Shown here: piece after piece, positions 47,590 through 59,890 of the stretch
Layout: each line of letters starts with the position of its first letter
How positions within the stretch are numbered: position 1 is the first letter of the stretch
Origin: Phylloscopus collybita
Taxonomy: Eukaryota; Chordata; Aves; Passeriformes; Phylloscopidae
DNA length: 64,000 nt
Direction: 5' to 3'
Assembly: GCA_027886175.1 (NCBI GenBank)
Contig: JAJNNQ010000004.1
Coordinates: 17,403,501 to 17,467,500 of the forward strand
Notes under the pieces: generated by a model
Seen by the model: the letters and a program-made list of their open reading frames with translations, nothing else
Database searches by the model: none
What the model was told of the DNA's origin: nothing
Made by a program: the position numbers and the translations under genes

Positions 47590-48420
47590 CCACACATCTC
47601 TTCTCATACAGGTTGAGAAAAAGAAATTTAAAAAAACCCAAAAAACCAAAACCACACAAAAAAAGGGCGTTTTAAATTGAGCTCATATTTTTTCAAACTT
47701 CTTTTTTCTTTGTCCTTGAAGAAAGTCTCTTGGTTTCCTCTGTCTGCTTGCTGAGAATGAATTTCCTAGCAGGGACACCTTGTCAGCTTTTTTTCTTGGG
47801 CTCAAATTCAATGTTTCAAATGAAATGCCTCTTTTAGTCTCATCTACTTCATCTACAAGAAGATGGGTGAAAAAAAATCTATTTTCTTTCTTCTTTTTAG
47901 AAGATTTCTGTTTTCCCTCCAAGTGGCCTTATGGCTCCTTTTAAGAAATTATATAACAAATTGTGAAAATCTGGAAGGGAGCTGGTAGTTTGATTTCTTT
48001 AAGATTCTCCCTTCTGCCACTAAGACAAAGAAAGGGAAAGTAACATTCAGTATGCAAAAAAAAGTATAATAAAAAAAACCAAACCTACTGTTTTGCTTTT
48101 GAACAAGGTGCAAATTAGCGAATATTTGTTAAAATTTGAGACAGCAATTGTCTAAAAAAATTAATTTCAAAGAGGAGAAGGTTGTTTCTTCTTCTTAAGT
48201 AAAAAAGCCCCTGAACCTTTCTTTCTTTTAACTTCAAAAGGGAGCCAGATTGCAGAGGAAGAGAGGAAAACCTTAAATCTCCTCTGAAGGGGAAGCAAGT
48301 AACTTAGTCAAAGTGATCTTATTTGTGAGGGAATAATTTTCGGTTCACTGTGATGTTTTGTTTTGTTTTTGAGGTTTTTTTTTTTTTTTTGGTTTTGTTT
48401 GTTTGTTTGTTTTCCTGAGA
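47590..48420. other. AT-rich low-complexity block
   Basis: Opens with A-rich AAACCCAAAAAACC-type sequence (47620-47660), continues with mixed A/T-rich text and ends with a 16-T run at 48375-48390 and (GTTT)n to about 48412. No gene seen. Confidence 0.7.
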
Positions 48421-48986
48421 TCACAATAAAATGATTTGTAAATTTTTAACTGAGCAGGTGGAACCTCTGCTCCACCTGCAGAGGTGTCAAATTGTTACTG
48501 CCTTGGGCATGACTGGGTTAGGCTGGGTTAGGACCTGCCCGTTTCCGAAAACTCCATCAGCAGGCACCAAGCAGGAGCTTCCCCTTCGCCTTGAGGAAGT
48601 GTTTTCAGTGGTACAGGAGATCAGGAAAATGCTTGCAGCTCCCTACGACGGCATTTTGCACTTGTTTCTGCAGTGATGCAGGCAGAGGCACCAGAGCCAT
48701 GCTGAAGGTTAGGCACAGATCCAGGGCTGGGGAGAAGATAAGTGGTGCCTGTCCTGCCTGGCACCTCTCACAGCCTCTGCATCTCCAAATTAAGGGTGAG
48801 GGTAAAGAGGGCATTTCAGATGTGACCCATAGGTATTTCATGGTTATGCAAGTGATAATCTCTGGCAAAAAGTTTCCTGGTTTGTCTTTCCCTGGTTTGG
48901 AAAGACAGGGATCTGCCAAGGAAAGCTGGAGTTTCCCTTGGAATGGAGAATGGAAACCCCTCACCCCTGCCAAATTATTATAATTT
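48421..48986. other. Unique sequence, no gene seen
   Basis: Nothing recognised. A 130-codon open frame has no domain. Confidence 0.4.
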
Positions 48987-49660
48987 TGCAATTCAGGGCT
49001 TTCAGGCAAAGATTTGGGAATAGGAATAACAGTTCTTTAATAGGAATATTATCAATACAAATCTAGTAGTAAAAACAAACAAGCAAACAAAGAAACAAAC
49101 AGAAAACAACAATCCTAGAAACCCTGACAGAGTTAGAGCTACAACCTGACACCCTGTTGGTCAGGGTGTCGGAAGCAGCCCACAGTGAGTCCTCCTGGAG
49201 TGGCAGATGTGGTGCTGTTGGGGCAGAGATGATCCTGAGAGAAAAGGGTTCAGTGATGGTGAGAAGGGTCTAGTGGTGGTGAGAAGGGTCCAGTCTTCTT
49301 CCAGGAATCCAGTGGAACCAGATCCCTGGTGTTCCCGTGTCTCAGTTTTTATCCAGGTAGGAATGGTTGGCTCCCCCCACTGGGTGGAGCATCTCCCAAT
49401 GGGATGATGGAATGTGTCCTGTCCTTGGTGAGCCTTCATGGCCCATTAGCAGCAGATATCCCCTGGAGGGAGGATGGGTGGTGAAAGAGATAAGGAACAC
49501 TGCCCCACCTGGTTTGAACAGCTGGGCCATGATCAGAAGGCACTGCCCCCCTCCCCCCAGAGTTACAAGAGAGAAAGAAAAACATCTCCCCAGCTACTTT
49601 CAACAGATGAAAGAGACTATACATTCTTGGTTCCATAAACCAAGACAGCCTGTGCTAAGC
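48987..49660 (-). mobile_element. ERVL-like LTR remnant
   Basis: On the minus strand an ATTAAA poly-A variant (TTTAAT at 49036-49041) lies about 50 bases before a possible ...TGCA end at 48987. The text around it ('GGGAATAGGAATAACAGTTC' on the plus strand) is one I associate with common songbird ERVL LTRs. A (CAAA)n-like patch at 49073-49100 and a 20-bp GGTGAGAAGGGTC repeat at 49258-49300 lie inside. The 5' limit on the right is uncertain. Confidence 0.6.
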
Positions 49661-50079
49661 TGATTGTTCTGGTGCTGTGGCTGTGAAAGCCAGAGTCAGC
49701 CTTGTCCAGACCAGTATCAACCTCTGTACACAGCTACATGAGCAGCCTCTGCCGAGTCTGTGATCAGCCTGGTGGATTTGACATTGGGCTCCTCATTTCA
49801 GCCTCAGCTCCAACAACGTGCTGGCTGCTCCATCCTGCCAGCCCTGTGCCAGCTGCTGCCCAGGAGCTGCAGAGCACTGTCACACAGCTAACTAGGGGAA
49901 ACTCAGCCTGCCCTGCCAGCTGCTGCTCGTCAGCCCCGCGTCCTGCAGCACCGGGCGATGATGGAAATGCCATGTGGAGATCTCCCTGCAAGCTTTCCTG
50001 CTGGAACTCTGTTCACTGAGAATTTCAGGCTTTCTGTGCTGACAGGCACTGGCCCCCAAGCAAACGCTGCATTCCACCT
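49661..50079. other. Sequence between two LTRs
   Basis: No recognisable viral or host gene. It may be unique DNA or decayed ERV interior. Confidence 0.3.
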
Positions 50080-50541
50080 GAGGCCTTGGAGAAGGTTTCC
50101 AAAATTGAGTGACGGAACTGAGATTGTGGGTGTGGAGTTTGAATAGAAGTGTGTGATATCACAGGGTGGAAAACTTACAGTTTAATACAGTGATATATAT
50201 AAAGCAAGATGGAGGAGTTAGGGCATAGGCCAGTCCTTCGTTTTCACCTTCTTCTTCACAGGTCTGGGTTTGTTTTGTAATTGGATAGAAAAGTCTGCAC
50301 TGCGGGCCATGGGTTCGTTGGTTATTGGGTTAAAAGTAAAAATAATTTAATTTTCATTTCTCAATTAGACAATTTACCCTTGAAAAGCCTTGTAGAGAAG
50401 AGATGGGGGCCATTTTTTACTTTGTTAGCGGGAAGTGCTGTAGAACTCATGGTTTGTGAGACTGTAACATAAATAAGAGTTAATAAACACATGAGTCCAA
50501 GCAAGATACACTGTCTGGTGTATTTAATCCCCACTCTGGCA
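50080..50541 (+). mobile_element. ERVL-like LTR
   Basis: A TG...CA bounded segment fits 50152-50541: it starts TGTGATATCACAGGGTGG, has a TATA-like ATATATAAAG near 50195, and an AATAAA signal at 50482-50487 followed by a short U5 ending in GGCA. The 70 bases before it also look ERV-derived. An imperfect AGAAG/AGAAA pair lies near the two ends and could be a decayed target duplication. No internal genes adjoin. Confidence 0.6.
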
Positions 50542-53500
50542 GAAAAAAGAAGATAAAAACTACACTTTTGACCACAGCAGCAAAAAGCAGGGATGGAGCC
50601 CTATGTGCCGGGTGCTGTGTGCTGCTCCCTGCTGATTGCCTGGTCTCAGGGCACTCAGAGCTCCCTGGTGGAGGTTCAGCAGGCACAATCACCAGTGCCA
50701 TCAGCATAGGACCCGGCAGGTGGTCCTGGGGAAGCCAGGTGAGTGCAGGGAGAGCTGCCCCAGCAAGGGCTGGCACCACGGTGTGCAGCAGGGGGGCAGA
50801 GAGATGCTCCTGCATGTGCACGTAGGTTAAAAAAACATAAATTAGGACAAGTTAAAGAACACAAAGCTGGGCAAAATTTGACAACAGCTGGAACCCGTGT
50901 AAGGGCAGAATTACAAACCCCGTAGCCCAGGGCTGGGCTCTGGCTGGACCTGCTTGTCTCCAGAAGATGAACATTTTTCCCTCTTTTGCAGAGCAGCAAA
51001 AGCTATTCTTGTAGCTGTCGAGTCCTTTTTGAAAGTTAGTAAGGGGTTTTTTCTTTTTTGCCTCAATAACCTACAGTAGAGAGTCCTACAGACTAATTAT
51101 ATGTTTCATTTAAAATCCTTTAATTTTTTTGTAGTTCAAATAGATAACTGTGTTTTTCTCCCACATCTTTGATTCAGACAGATGATTTGCTTCATTAATT
51201 GATATGTGGAGGAGGGGGGCCAGAAATGAGCTATATTTATGCTTCAAAAATAATCTTTTCCCAACTGCATTTTTTCCCTTCTATGAATCCTCATATTTAT
51301 TTCAGAATTATCCTGAAGTGAATGTCATCAACCTTTGTGCAGGAGTCTTTTGCTGGATTAATTAGTCTATAATGAATCTACTTCTCATCCACTTTGATTT
51401 TCAACTTTCAGGTTGGCCTGGTGTCAGACTGCCCCCAGAAATGTGCTTTCTCTCCTGAGCTGTTAGGATGAGGGCAGGGTGCTGGGGCTGCCTGAAGAAG
51501 TGACAGTTTGGAAGAGCTGGGATTTCAGCTGTTGAGGTGAGAACACATTTGGGAAATGCTTGATTCCTGTGGGAGCTGCTGAAAACCAGTGAGATCAGAA
51601 TGGACCCACCCAGAGCCCAGCCTGATCTGGTTCCAGCTACTCTCTTGGATGGCACAAGCATCCCTGTGCTAGGGACGGACTCACAGTCCAGAAGGAAGAT
51701 TCTGTGTGGCCCTGCCCCTTGGTGATGATTATTTCAGCTCTTCCTTTTCCTGGGCAGAAGGAGAAACTTGTGAAGGTCCCAGCCCTGAAAAGCAGACACC
51801 AGAGTGAATCACACCATTGCACTGGCGTGACACCAGCCAGGGTCTCATCTCCCCAGGGACTTTTCCAGCTCTGCTTGCTTGCTGCTTTCTTCTTGGCTTT
51901 TTTTCTTTGGCTTTCAACACACTTTGGTGAAAAAAATGGGTGTGAACAATTTTTCATGAGAAGCTTCCATTGCAAAAAAGTGCTTTTTTTAGGAACTCAG
52001 CATCTTTTTATGTGAAATGCCAGAAATCTCACAAGCTGAAGCTGAAATGTGCTGGTTGCAACATTAGGTGCTAACAGTTGGCAAAGCTCGAGTCCCAGTG
52101 GCTAAACCACCAGAGAAAATGGCAGACAGTTCCTTGGCTTTTAAATTTGGGCTGTCTCACTTGTGTGACAGGAAGAGAGAGGGTAGGACTGGGCTCGGGC
52201 TGGCTGGCTGTGACTGACATGATTCAGAGACAGCTTTTTATGGCTCTCATCATGGTGACATTCTGATTGCCTCCCCAGCACTAATGAAGATATCCCCTAA
52301 TGGGCCTGCCAGGTAGGAAAATATGATTATCTCTGATTTCCAGATGAGCCTGCTCCACGTGGCTCCATTTGCCTGACATCTCTGGCCCGTGTGACGCTGG
52401 TGGTGACACATCCCATGCAGGTGGTGCTGCTCCTGTGCATGGGGCTGGGGCTGGCCCCACCATGGGTCTCAGAGATGCTCCTAAAGCCACCAAGAAACCT
52501 CTGCAGATCAGCAGTGTTTTTGCCTGAGAAATGTGGGAAAAAATGCCATGTCCGCTGTTGGCTTTGTCTTGAGATCTTCAAACCAAACCATTTGGTGGTG
52601 GTTTTTGGGGAGAATTGTCAGTGGTTTTGTCTAGATATCTGAGGATTTTTATAGATGCTTTTGCAAAAAGGAAAAAAAATGTGCATAACATGTTAGTAAC
52701 AGTCTCAAGAAAGCTGGGAGAGAAGAAAACTTTTTTTAGGAGAGTAAAAATGGATAGAATGTTTTGTGAGGTTAAAAATGTTTCATGCTGGCACTAGCTT
52801 GGGGTAAGGTGGGGAGAAATGTTTGTGAAAACCTTCAATTGGGATTAGACCTTTCATCTGACAGTTCAGGTCAGCCTCCAGCACAGCACAAGGGCTGTGA
52901 CCCCTGGCTGGGCAGTCTGTCTGCCTGCCAAAATCTCAGACCCTGCCACCCCTTCTGCAGATCGTTGGGGACACACTTGAGCAAGAAGCTCTGCTGTGGC
53001 CCCATGCCAGGCTCTGCTGGCTCCTGCCCTGCTGCCTGTGAGGAGTTGCAGGCTGGGGACAGACAGGAGTCGTTTGCAGGCAGATTTGTGGCCATAAGAG
53101 CTTTGCAGGTCGGTGCCACGCCGGGGACAGCCTGACCGAGATGAAGGATGATGCCTCTGCTCTGCTCCCCTTTGACCTGAGCTGAGCAGCAAACTCAGCT
53201 TGGCCTCGAGGTGGAGAGGTGGCACATATGGATTTTGATAACTTTCCTCTGCTTAGAGGTCACTGTCCACTTTAAATATTCATGTTCTGAGGGACATTAA
53301 ATAAATAATGCTGAACTTGTTAAGCTGAGTGGCTTGCAACTTTTGCATTTTGCGTCTTGTTTGCAATGGAGAAGGGATGTTAGGCTGCTAAACACAACCT
53401 GCTCTTGAACTAGGAAAGGTTTTGCTGTTTGGACCCCATTATCTGCTCGCTGGCTTCAAAAAGCAGGACTGAAATGGTTTGCAGACAGATGTCTCCAATA

Positions 53501-56500
53501 CCTACAGGATGGTTTCCATTTTTGAGGGGGGAGAAGGAAAAAAAGGGTCCTGCAAAGGGATGGTTTTGTTTTGATCAACCCTCAGTGCCCAGCACAGATC
53601 GTTGTGTGTGGTGATGGTCATTTCCTTTGGCCTCTGCACTGGCCCTGCTGCAGCCTCAGTGCTCCTCCACAGCTCCTGAGAGGGGTGTCAGCCACTGCCC
53701 ATGGGATTCCAATGCACTGCCTGTAGCATCTGCAATACAGGGCAATTTGCAAGAAACCCCTGTGGCATGAGATGGAAAACAAATAGCCAGCACCTCATAT
53801 GTTATTTTTCATCCCTTTGGTTGGTACCAGAATATCCCCTGGTGCCTTGGAACTTGCAGTTCAATTCAGACACTCGTATTTGCAAAAGATGGTTAATGAA
53901 TATGAGGTTTCAAGGTAGGAACCTTTCAGTGACATGAGATTTATGTAGAGACAGTGATTATACTTCCTCCCTCTCCCCCCATCTGCTTCAGAAGGAATAT
54001 GAATCACCAGTTGAAGGCCTCCTGTATTTGTAAATCAGCTGAAACATAACGGTGATGTTGGGAAGTTGTACTGAGTTAACTGAGCTACTTCTCAATCTCA
54101 GAGCTTTACATAACCCCTTCTTAGCTCACTGTTATTTCCTTTATAGATAGACTCATAAATTACTCCTGGTACACAAAATGTGTGGGAGGCTGCCTGTTTG
54201 CACAGCATGGGACCAAGACCTGCACATTCAAATATCGGCAGACAGCTGGAACACAATCTGTGAAAAGGCACTCAGAGCCTCCAGGTCTATTAAATACAAA
54301 CTTAGAACATCTACCAAGAATTTTATATCTTGCGCTACGCGGGTAATGCCAGAAAGAATAGGTGCAATACCTCTGGGGCTTTGTCAATAAATGTCACAGC
54401 ACAGCATCCAAAAAACCTTCTGTGGGCAGGTGCAAAGCTGGGGATGTATGTATGCTTCTGCATGAACGTGACTTCATGTAAAACTGAATATCTGAGTGAG
54501 GAGGATCAGCCTGTGATAGCTGTATTCCATTTGGTATCCCACTTTGTGCTGAACTCTAACCACACCAACAGAATTAGGAAACGTGTTACTTTGGGTTCTG
54601 CAGATGTTTTACTGCAGTCATATAAACCCACAATGTATACAGAGCCCACATTGTCCCTTCCTGAAGTTATTTTCTTCCTAATGTGGGGAAAATTTCCTTT
54701 ATGGACAAAGTTGACTTATTTACTTCTAGTAGAATGTCCAAACCCACAGTTTTTACCAGAGGAGTCTGGGAGATGCAGCCCTTAGACTGATGGACAAAAA
54801 GGGAGACAGGATTGAGACTACAGAGCCTCTGGTTCCACTTCCATTTCATTGCCTTTTTTATCTTACTGTCTGACTTCAAACATCAGCATCTGATTTTGAA
54901 ATATGGTCCAAGGCTGTCTCTTATCTCAAACCCTCCAGTGGTATGTGGTAACATTTACTCTACTTTTACTTCATGCAGCAGCCCAGATTTTACTGATATA
55001 TCTCAGTTTCCTCTTACCCACATACAGTAACACAATCTGGAAAAAAATTGGATAAAATTTACTTTGGTTTTAATCTAAAGGACACCTCTTTATTACACTG
55101 ATTTTGATACGTTTCCAGCTGTGAATAAGGTATAGATATTCAGGCTAGTGACATGTTGGATTTGATTGGTAGCATAATACACTGGGCATGGAAACAATTC
55201 ACTGCTCCCAAGAAACTGATCATTTCTGGAGTATTTCTGTTTCTTTGAGGAATAAGTTGTGGTCAGGAGGGAAGAGTAGAGATGTGAGAACAAATAATGC
55301 TCTTGAATGGCCATTTCAAAGCAAAAAGCCTCTGCTGGGCTGGATGAGGGAGGACAAGCTGTTCCCTGGCCAGACTTGCTGTGTGCTCATGTGTGACACC
55401 GTTTAAGTTGCATCAAGTTTTGTTACATTGGGGCATCCTTCAGTCACCAGAGGACAAAAGCTTTTGCCTACAAGGCCTACCAGATGCAAGTAAAATGCTC
55501 TGGGATTTTGGAATAAGAAATGGATGAAAGCCCAAATGACTATTTCTCATTGCAGTGTTATGGAATTTGAATAAAATTTGATATAAGAGGCAGGGATTAG
55601 GTATGGTGCTGTGTAAAAACATAAATTAGCAGAAGAAAAATAAAGGCAGTCATACAGCTTGAGATTGTTAGAAACTCCTGCTAGAAATATTTGGTGAAGA
55701 ATTTCAGAGGCACAAGTTGCCATGAAGCCTAAAATTCTCTTCTTGATTCCTCTGGTAGCTTTTTGTTTTATAGCCATGGAGGAAAAAAAAATATTATTGT
55801 ATCTGGTTTTTAACAATCTATCCAGGGTGTGGAGAAAAGCCCTTCTTATGCTTTGCCTTTCAATTCTCCAATAATAAATTAACTATCCCAGTTTAAGATG
55901 CAATTGTTGTTCTTTTATGTCTCCAGACTAATGCATTGTGACACCTCGATTACATGAAGTGTGGATACCTCCTTCTGCCCTCTCTCTTCTAGGTGAAAGC
56001 CTGTGAACAAATCAAGGGAATGCTCACCTGCTGCCTGGGCTGGATCTGCCTCATTTCTGCAGCAGCAGCCACACCTGGGGTCCCCAGCTGTCCCCTGCAC
56101 CAGCGGCAGGGTGGACACAGGGCACCTGTCCCCACGCTGCTGTCAGACCTCTCAGTGACATCTCTGAAGGGACAACGCTTCTATTTGTGCTCCTGTGTAC
56201 CTGCTGTCCTTAACAATTTAAAAAAAAAAAAATAATAAAAGGAGGGAAATTGCAAAGCCAATGGACCGAAATGCCGTGGTGTGCAGGCGTAAGTCGGTGT
56301 GTCCATGCTCCTGCCACAGATCTGTGTGAGAGAGCGGGAGAATATGGCTATATATACACCACAGCTATTGTGAGAGTAATGAAATGTTTTGTGACTGAGG
56401 CTGCCTGGCCCCGTATCTGCAATAATCAAATCCTGGTAAGGCAATTTAGCAAGCTGTGTTTTTTTTTTTTTCCCAAGAGAAAACGGTTGTTCTTTTATTC

Positions 56501-57633
56501 CATCAGCTGGGCTGTGCATTCCACCCACTCCCCTCTGGCTGCTCTGCCTTGGCTGGGCCCTGCCCACCAAGGCTGGACTGTCTCTGAAGCCATCCTGGCG
56601 CTCATGGCTGCCTGAGCCCAAGCCCAAGAACTGCTTGGTCTGGACACTCCCAGACTTAGGCTGTGTTCCTCAGCCCATCTCCATGAAAACATGATTATTG
56701 TCACTAAGTATGTCCTGTGATACCCTTATCATGCCCTGACTGAACCTCACAGCTCCTGCTGTACCTACACCCAGTACCTAGCTGTGGAGGCACTGCTGTG
56801 TGCCAGCTCCCACTGCTGATGGGTGGTCCCTGGAGGGCTTGAGATCATTGTCACACCCTGAGAGTCACACACAAAATAAAGGTGTCTGCTTTCTTCTCCT
56901 GCCACTCCCTGCAGGGCTTGTTTTGCAAACCGCAGCTAGTGAGAATGGGAAGCCAGCTAGAGCAGTATCAGTCCATTTGTGGAACTGGCATGTTGCAGGA
57001 GGAGGACAAACACTGGGCTCCTGAAGCACCGTGTTTTGATGGACTTACTCTTCCATTTGTGAGACAATGCCCTGAGGAGCCAGCGGCACTGCTGCTGCAG
57101 GGATCTGGTGACAATGCTGTGTCTGCTGCCAGCACTACCAGAACACGTGTGGCCACATCCTGCTGGTGCAGGTGGTGGCTGTCACCCTGCAGCTCCTTGG
57201 CCTTGTCCATCTCAGGCTCAGGACCAGCTGAGTAGCCGGTGGTCTTGGTCATTGAGTCAGCATACAAATCCCTTCCTGCCCCATTCCACCACGCCTCCTT
57301 TGTTGTTTGGCCCTTTAGAAACCTTAATGAGACTCACAATATTTAATGGGTTTGCTAGTGATAATGTCATTTTAGGTGACATAGCTGTGATAAATCGCTT
57401 CCACACGTCATTGAATTCTGTTTCTAAATTTTTATGTATTTTTGATAGGCCAATTTATCCCTTTTGCAGCTCCAGCCCGTGCAGTCAATGGCATTCCGCT
57501 GGGGGTGAATTTTGTCTGCTATTTACAGTGTGTGCTTTTAAGCAGTGATTGGTGTGACAGTGTGATCTGTACAGCTGTCTCTCTGTATTTATTCTTTTGC
57601 CTATAAGTTTGATTTATACTAGCTTCAAACCCG
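50542..57633. other. Long unique stretch, no gene seen
   Basis: About 7.1 kb with no recognised gene or mobile element. AT-rich parts are 51020-51400, 54840-55110 and 57300-57470. The last of these is repeat-free and could hold a conserved element. Poly-A at about 56221-56232 and poly-T at about 56460-56471 are simple runs. Confidence 0.45.
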
Positions 57634-57658
57634 CCCCCCCCCCCCCCCCAAAAAAAAA
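57634..57658. repeat. C(16)A(9) homopolymer tract
   Basis: Sixteen C then nine A, preceded by CCCG. The minus strand has an unbroken G run able to form a quadruplex. Run lengths in such tracts are often wrong in assemblies. Confidence 0.95.
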
Positions 57659-58084
57659 GCTCACATCTTTTCATGTGAATGACTTTAAATAACTGATTAA
57701 TGATTACTATTAGCATGGCTGTAATGGAACAGGGGTTGCCACATCTATGGGCTTGGCTGAGCAATTGCAGGTAAAGCTGCTGTGTGCCCCTCACCAACTC
57801 TAAACCTTTTCTGAGGTTTCCTTTATAATTGGACAGTGCCCTCTGGGTTCAGTCTGACTTGATGTGTCTGACATGAGGTTCACGGCGGAGCCGCCTGTGA
57901 GGGGATGTTTGATGTTTGCTGGCAGTGCACGGGTACTGCCGGGAGCCAGAGGTGCTCTGCACCAGCCTGCTCCTGCTGGGGACAGCCAGCTTCACAACCC
58001 CACCCCGCAGGGGGCACTGGCAGTGTTCGAGGGCTCTGCTTGGACTCACGTTGTAGTCGTCTGTGGTGGTGTGTTTTTGTTGTT
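57659..58084. other. Unique sequence before the LTR cluster
   Basis: Nothing recognised. Confidence 0.35.
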
Positions 58085-58547
58085 GTAAAGTTATTTTCCC
58101 AACGGATCATCCCTGTTTCTCTCCCAACATGTTTGATGTTGCCCAGGTTGTCTCCTTCCTCACCCAGTTGTCTATCACTCCCTAGATCTGCCCCTTTACT
58201 CCTCCTTCCAAGATGTCAATCCTCCGTAACCCCTGCCCTTTATTCTAGAATGTTCCCTGCCAGCCCTTGTTCTTCCAACCCTCTGCCTAAATTCCTCCCA
58301 GGAAGCCAGGAGGCCCCATTGGTCCATGTGACCCTTTCCACTCTCATTGTCTTTCCTACTGGTTTGTCATATTGTGAGCCCTCCCTAACCTCCTCCCTGT
58401 TGTATCCCTGATTGGTTGAAGAGTTGTACCTCCCCCGTTTAAAAGACTGTGCACAATACTGATTTTCAGCTTTTCGTCTCTGCCCCTGTTGGGGAATAAA
58501 CTCCTATGGGAAGCAGACAGGAAGCTCTGCCATGTTCTTGGCCCTGT
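58085..58547 (+). mobile_element. ERV LTR A
   Basis: In order it has a pyrimidine-rich U3, an ATTGG (inverted CCAAT) box at 58413, a TATA-like TTTAAAAG at about 58440-58447, and an AATAAA signal at 58497-58502 followed by a U5-like tail. The right end abuts the TGTCCTGG start of LTR B, so LTR B seems to have landed in or next to it. Left limit approximate. Confidence 0.65.
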
Positions 58548-59198
58548 GTCCTGGTTTAGGGCAAATTTGGGAGGATACCCCCAAATGAGGTTCCTCTGGA
58601 AAACAAACCCAAACATGCCCTCTCCCCAGCTGGTCTGGGAAAAGAACTTCCTCGGAGAAAAATGGAAAAAACTATTTATTTAACAAACAAGATGCCCACA
58701 AGCACAAAGAATGTATAATAGGAAACAATAAAACCTCTCCCCGCTCTGCAGAGAGCTGGCAAACTGAGGCAGTCCTTGCCCTGGGTGCAGCTCAGCTCAC
58801 TCAGTCTCTCACCAGCCCCACTCCCTCCGCAGCTCCAGGCCCGGCGGCCGCAGGTGCCAGCCCTCGCTGCTCCTCTGGGTTTGTCAGTCCAGAGCAGATT
58901 GAAACAGTCCCAAGGAAAGAAAAAAACATTCCAGGGAGCTTCTCTGCCTCAGCCAGCTCAAACTAACCCAGAGCACAGGAGATCTCTGTCCCAGCGCTGT
59001 CCGTGCCTCAGACCAACGCCGCAGCAAGGCCGTGTGGGAGTCAGGCAGTTTTCTCAAAACAAACTGCACAAACTGCTGCTTCTTTCTCTCCCTTTGCTCC
59101 CAGAACCAGTTTAAAGGTACAGAACTCAATGTACAGCACAAACAGAACCAACAACTGGGGATACAAGCACCATAAAGTCACCCTAGACCACCCTGATC
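58548..59198 (-). mobile_element. ERV LTR B, same family as 17.9 kb
   Basis: On the minus strand it runs from GATCAGGG (59198) to CCTAAACCAGGACA (58548). It carries an AATAAA signal (TTTATT at 58675-58680) and a U5 of about 125 bp. Two blocks match the plus-strand copy at 17880-18245, which confirms that this is a dispersed family. It keeps many CpGs, in line with moderate youth. No target duplication is clear. Confidence 0.7.
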
Positions 59199-59352
59199 CT
59201 GGACTCTGTCCCAGGGGCTGCCCTTGGGAGCAGCAGCAGCCCCGTTCTGCCCGGCCGCTTGGCTCAAAGCCGGGCCTGGGCAGTCAGGGCGGGCTCGGGG
59301 GATTTCTGCAGCAGCTCCGTCAGTCCTCAGATTTGTTTTCATCTACTCTAAT
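59199..59352 (+). other. Probable ERV leader
   Basis: GC-rich sequence between LTR B and the gag-like start. Its position (downstream of LTR A once LTR B is ignored, upstream of a gag-like ATG) fits a retroviral 5' leader. I do not identify a tRNA primer site with confidence. Confidence 0.35.
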
Positions 59353-59460
59353 ATGGGAAACACTAAAAGTAAAAACGATTTTTAGGTGCTGAAGAAGCGG
59401 GCCTCAGAAAAAGCTGAGGACTTGGAATCTGCTGCAACCAAAAAAAAAGGTTGGAACTAG
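59353..59460 (+). pseudogene. Broken gag-like start of an ERV (probable)
   Basis: An ATG at 59353 opens with Met-Gly-Asn-Thr-Lys-Ser-Lys. Met-Gly at the start gives an N-myristoylation signal, and the Thr-Lys-Ser-Lys flavour resembles Gag starts of betaretrovirus/ERVK-type elements. The frame hits TAG after ten codons (59383-59385). The same frame then stays open, Lys- and Glu-rich, for 24 codons to a second TAG at 59458. Nothing further of gag, pol or env is recognisable, so the interior was almost wholly lost. It is non-functional. The segment is short, so chance resemblance is possible. Confidence 0.4.
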
Positions 59461-59890
59461 AAAAGAGACGGTAGTATACAATAATATAACAAACAAGGAC
59501 ATGGAAAACAAAGTCTGAGTTTCTAGGTTTGAGTAAGCCTTAACACTGAAGGAAATATATGTCTGACAAGGCAATAGAAAGTCTGAAGCTTAATAAGGGT
59601 GTTGTGTATTGTTAATAGAAAAACATACAAGCGAGCACTGTTTGAAGCAGGTGCACGTGTGCTATAATTGATTGGTTAAAACAACTGTCTGTAAGCTTTA
59701 GCAATGTATTATTGGCTGTAAAGTTTTTAAGATGCTCTGTAACAAAGAAATTGGTGGCTGCTGCTGGCGTGCTGCAAGCTGTTGCTTTTGCTCAATTGTC
59801 TCTGCCTGTGTGATAAGACTGATGCTTCATTAAAGAGAGAGAACAGCTTCCCCAGCAGTTCTGTCCTGTTCCTGCCTGCACCAATATACC
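59461..59890 (+). mobile_element. ERV LTR C
   Basis: Plus-strand LTR features: CAAT-type TGATTGGTTAAAAC near 59669, a T/A-rich promoter-like 'TTTTTAAGATGCTCTGTAAC' near 59726, then an ATTAAA poly-A variant at 59829-59834 and a short U5-like tail. I associate this text with songbird ERVK-type LTRs. It differs from LTR A, so the two are not a matching 5'/3' pair. The start may be as late as about 59600. Confidence 0.6.
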
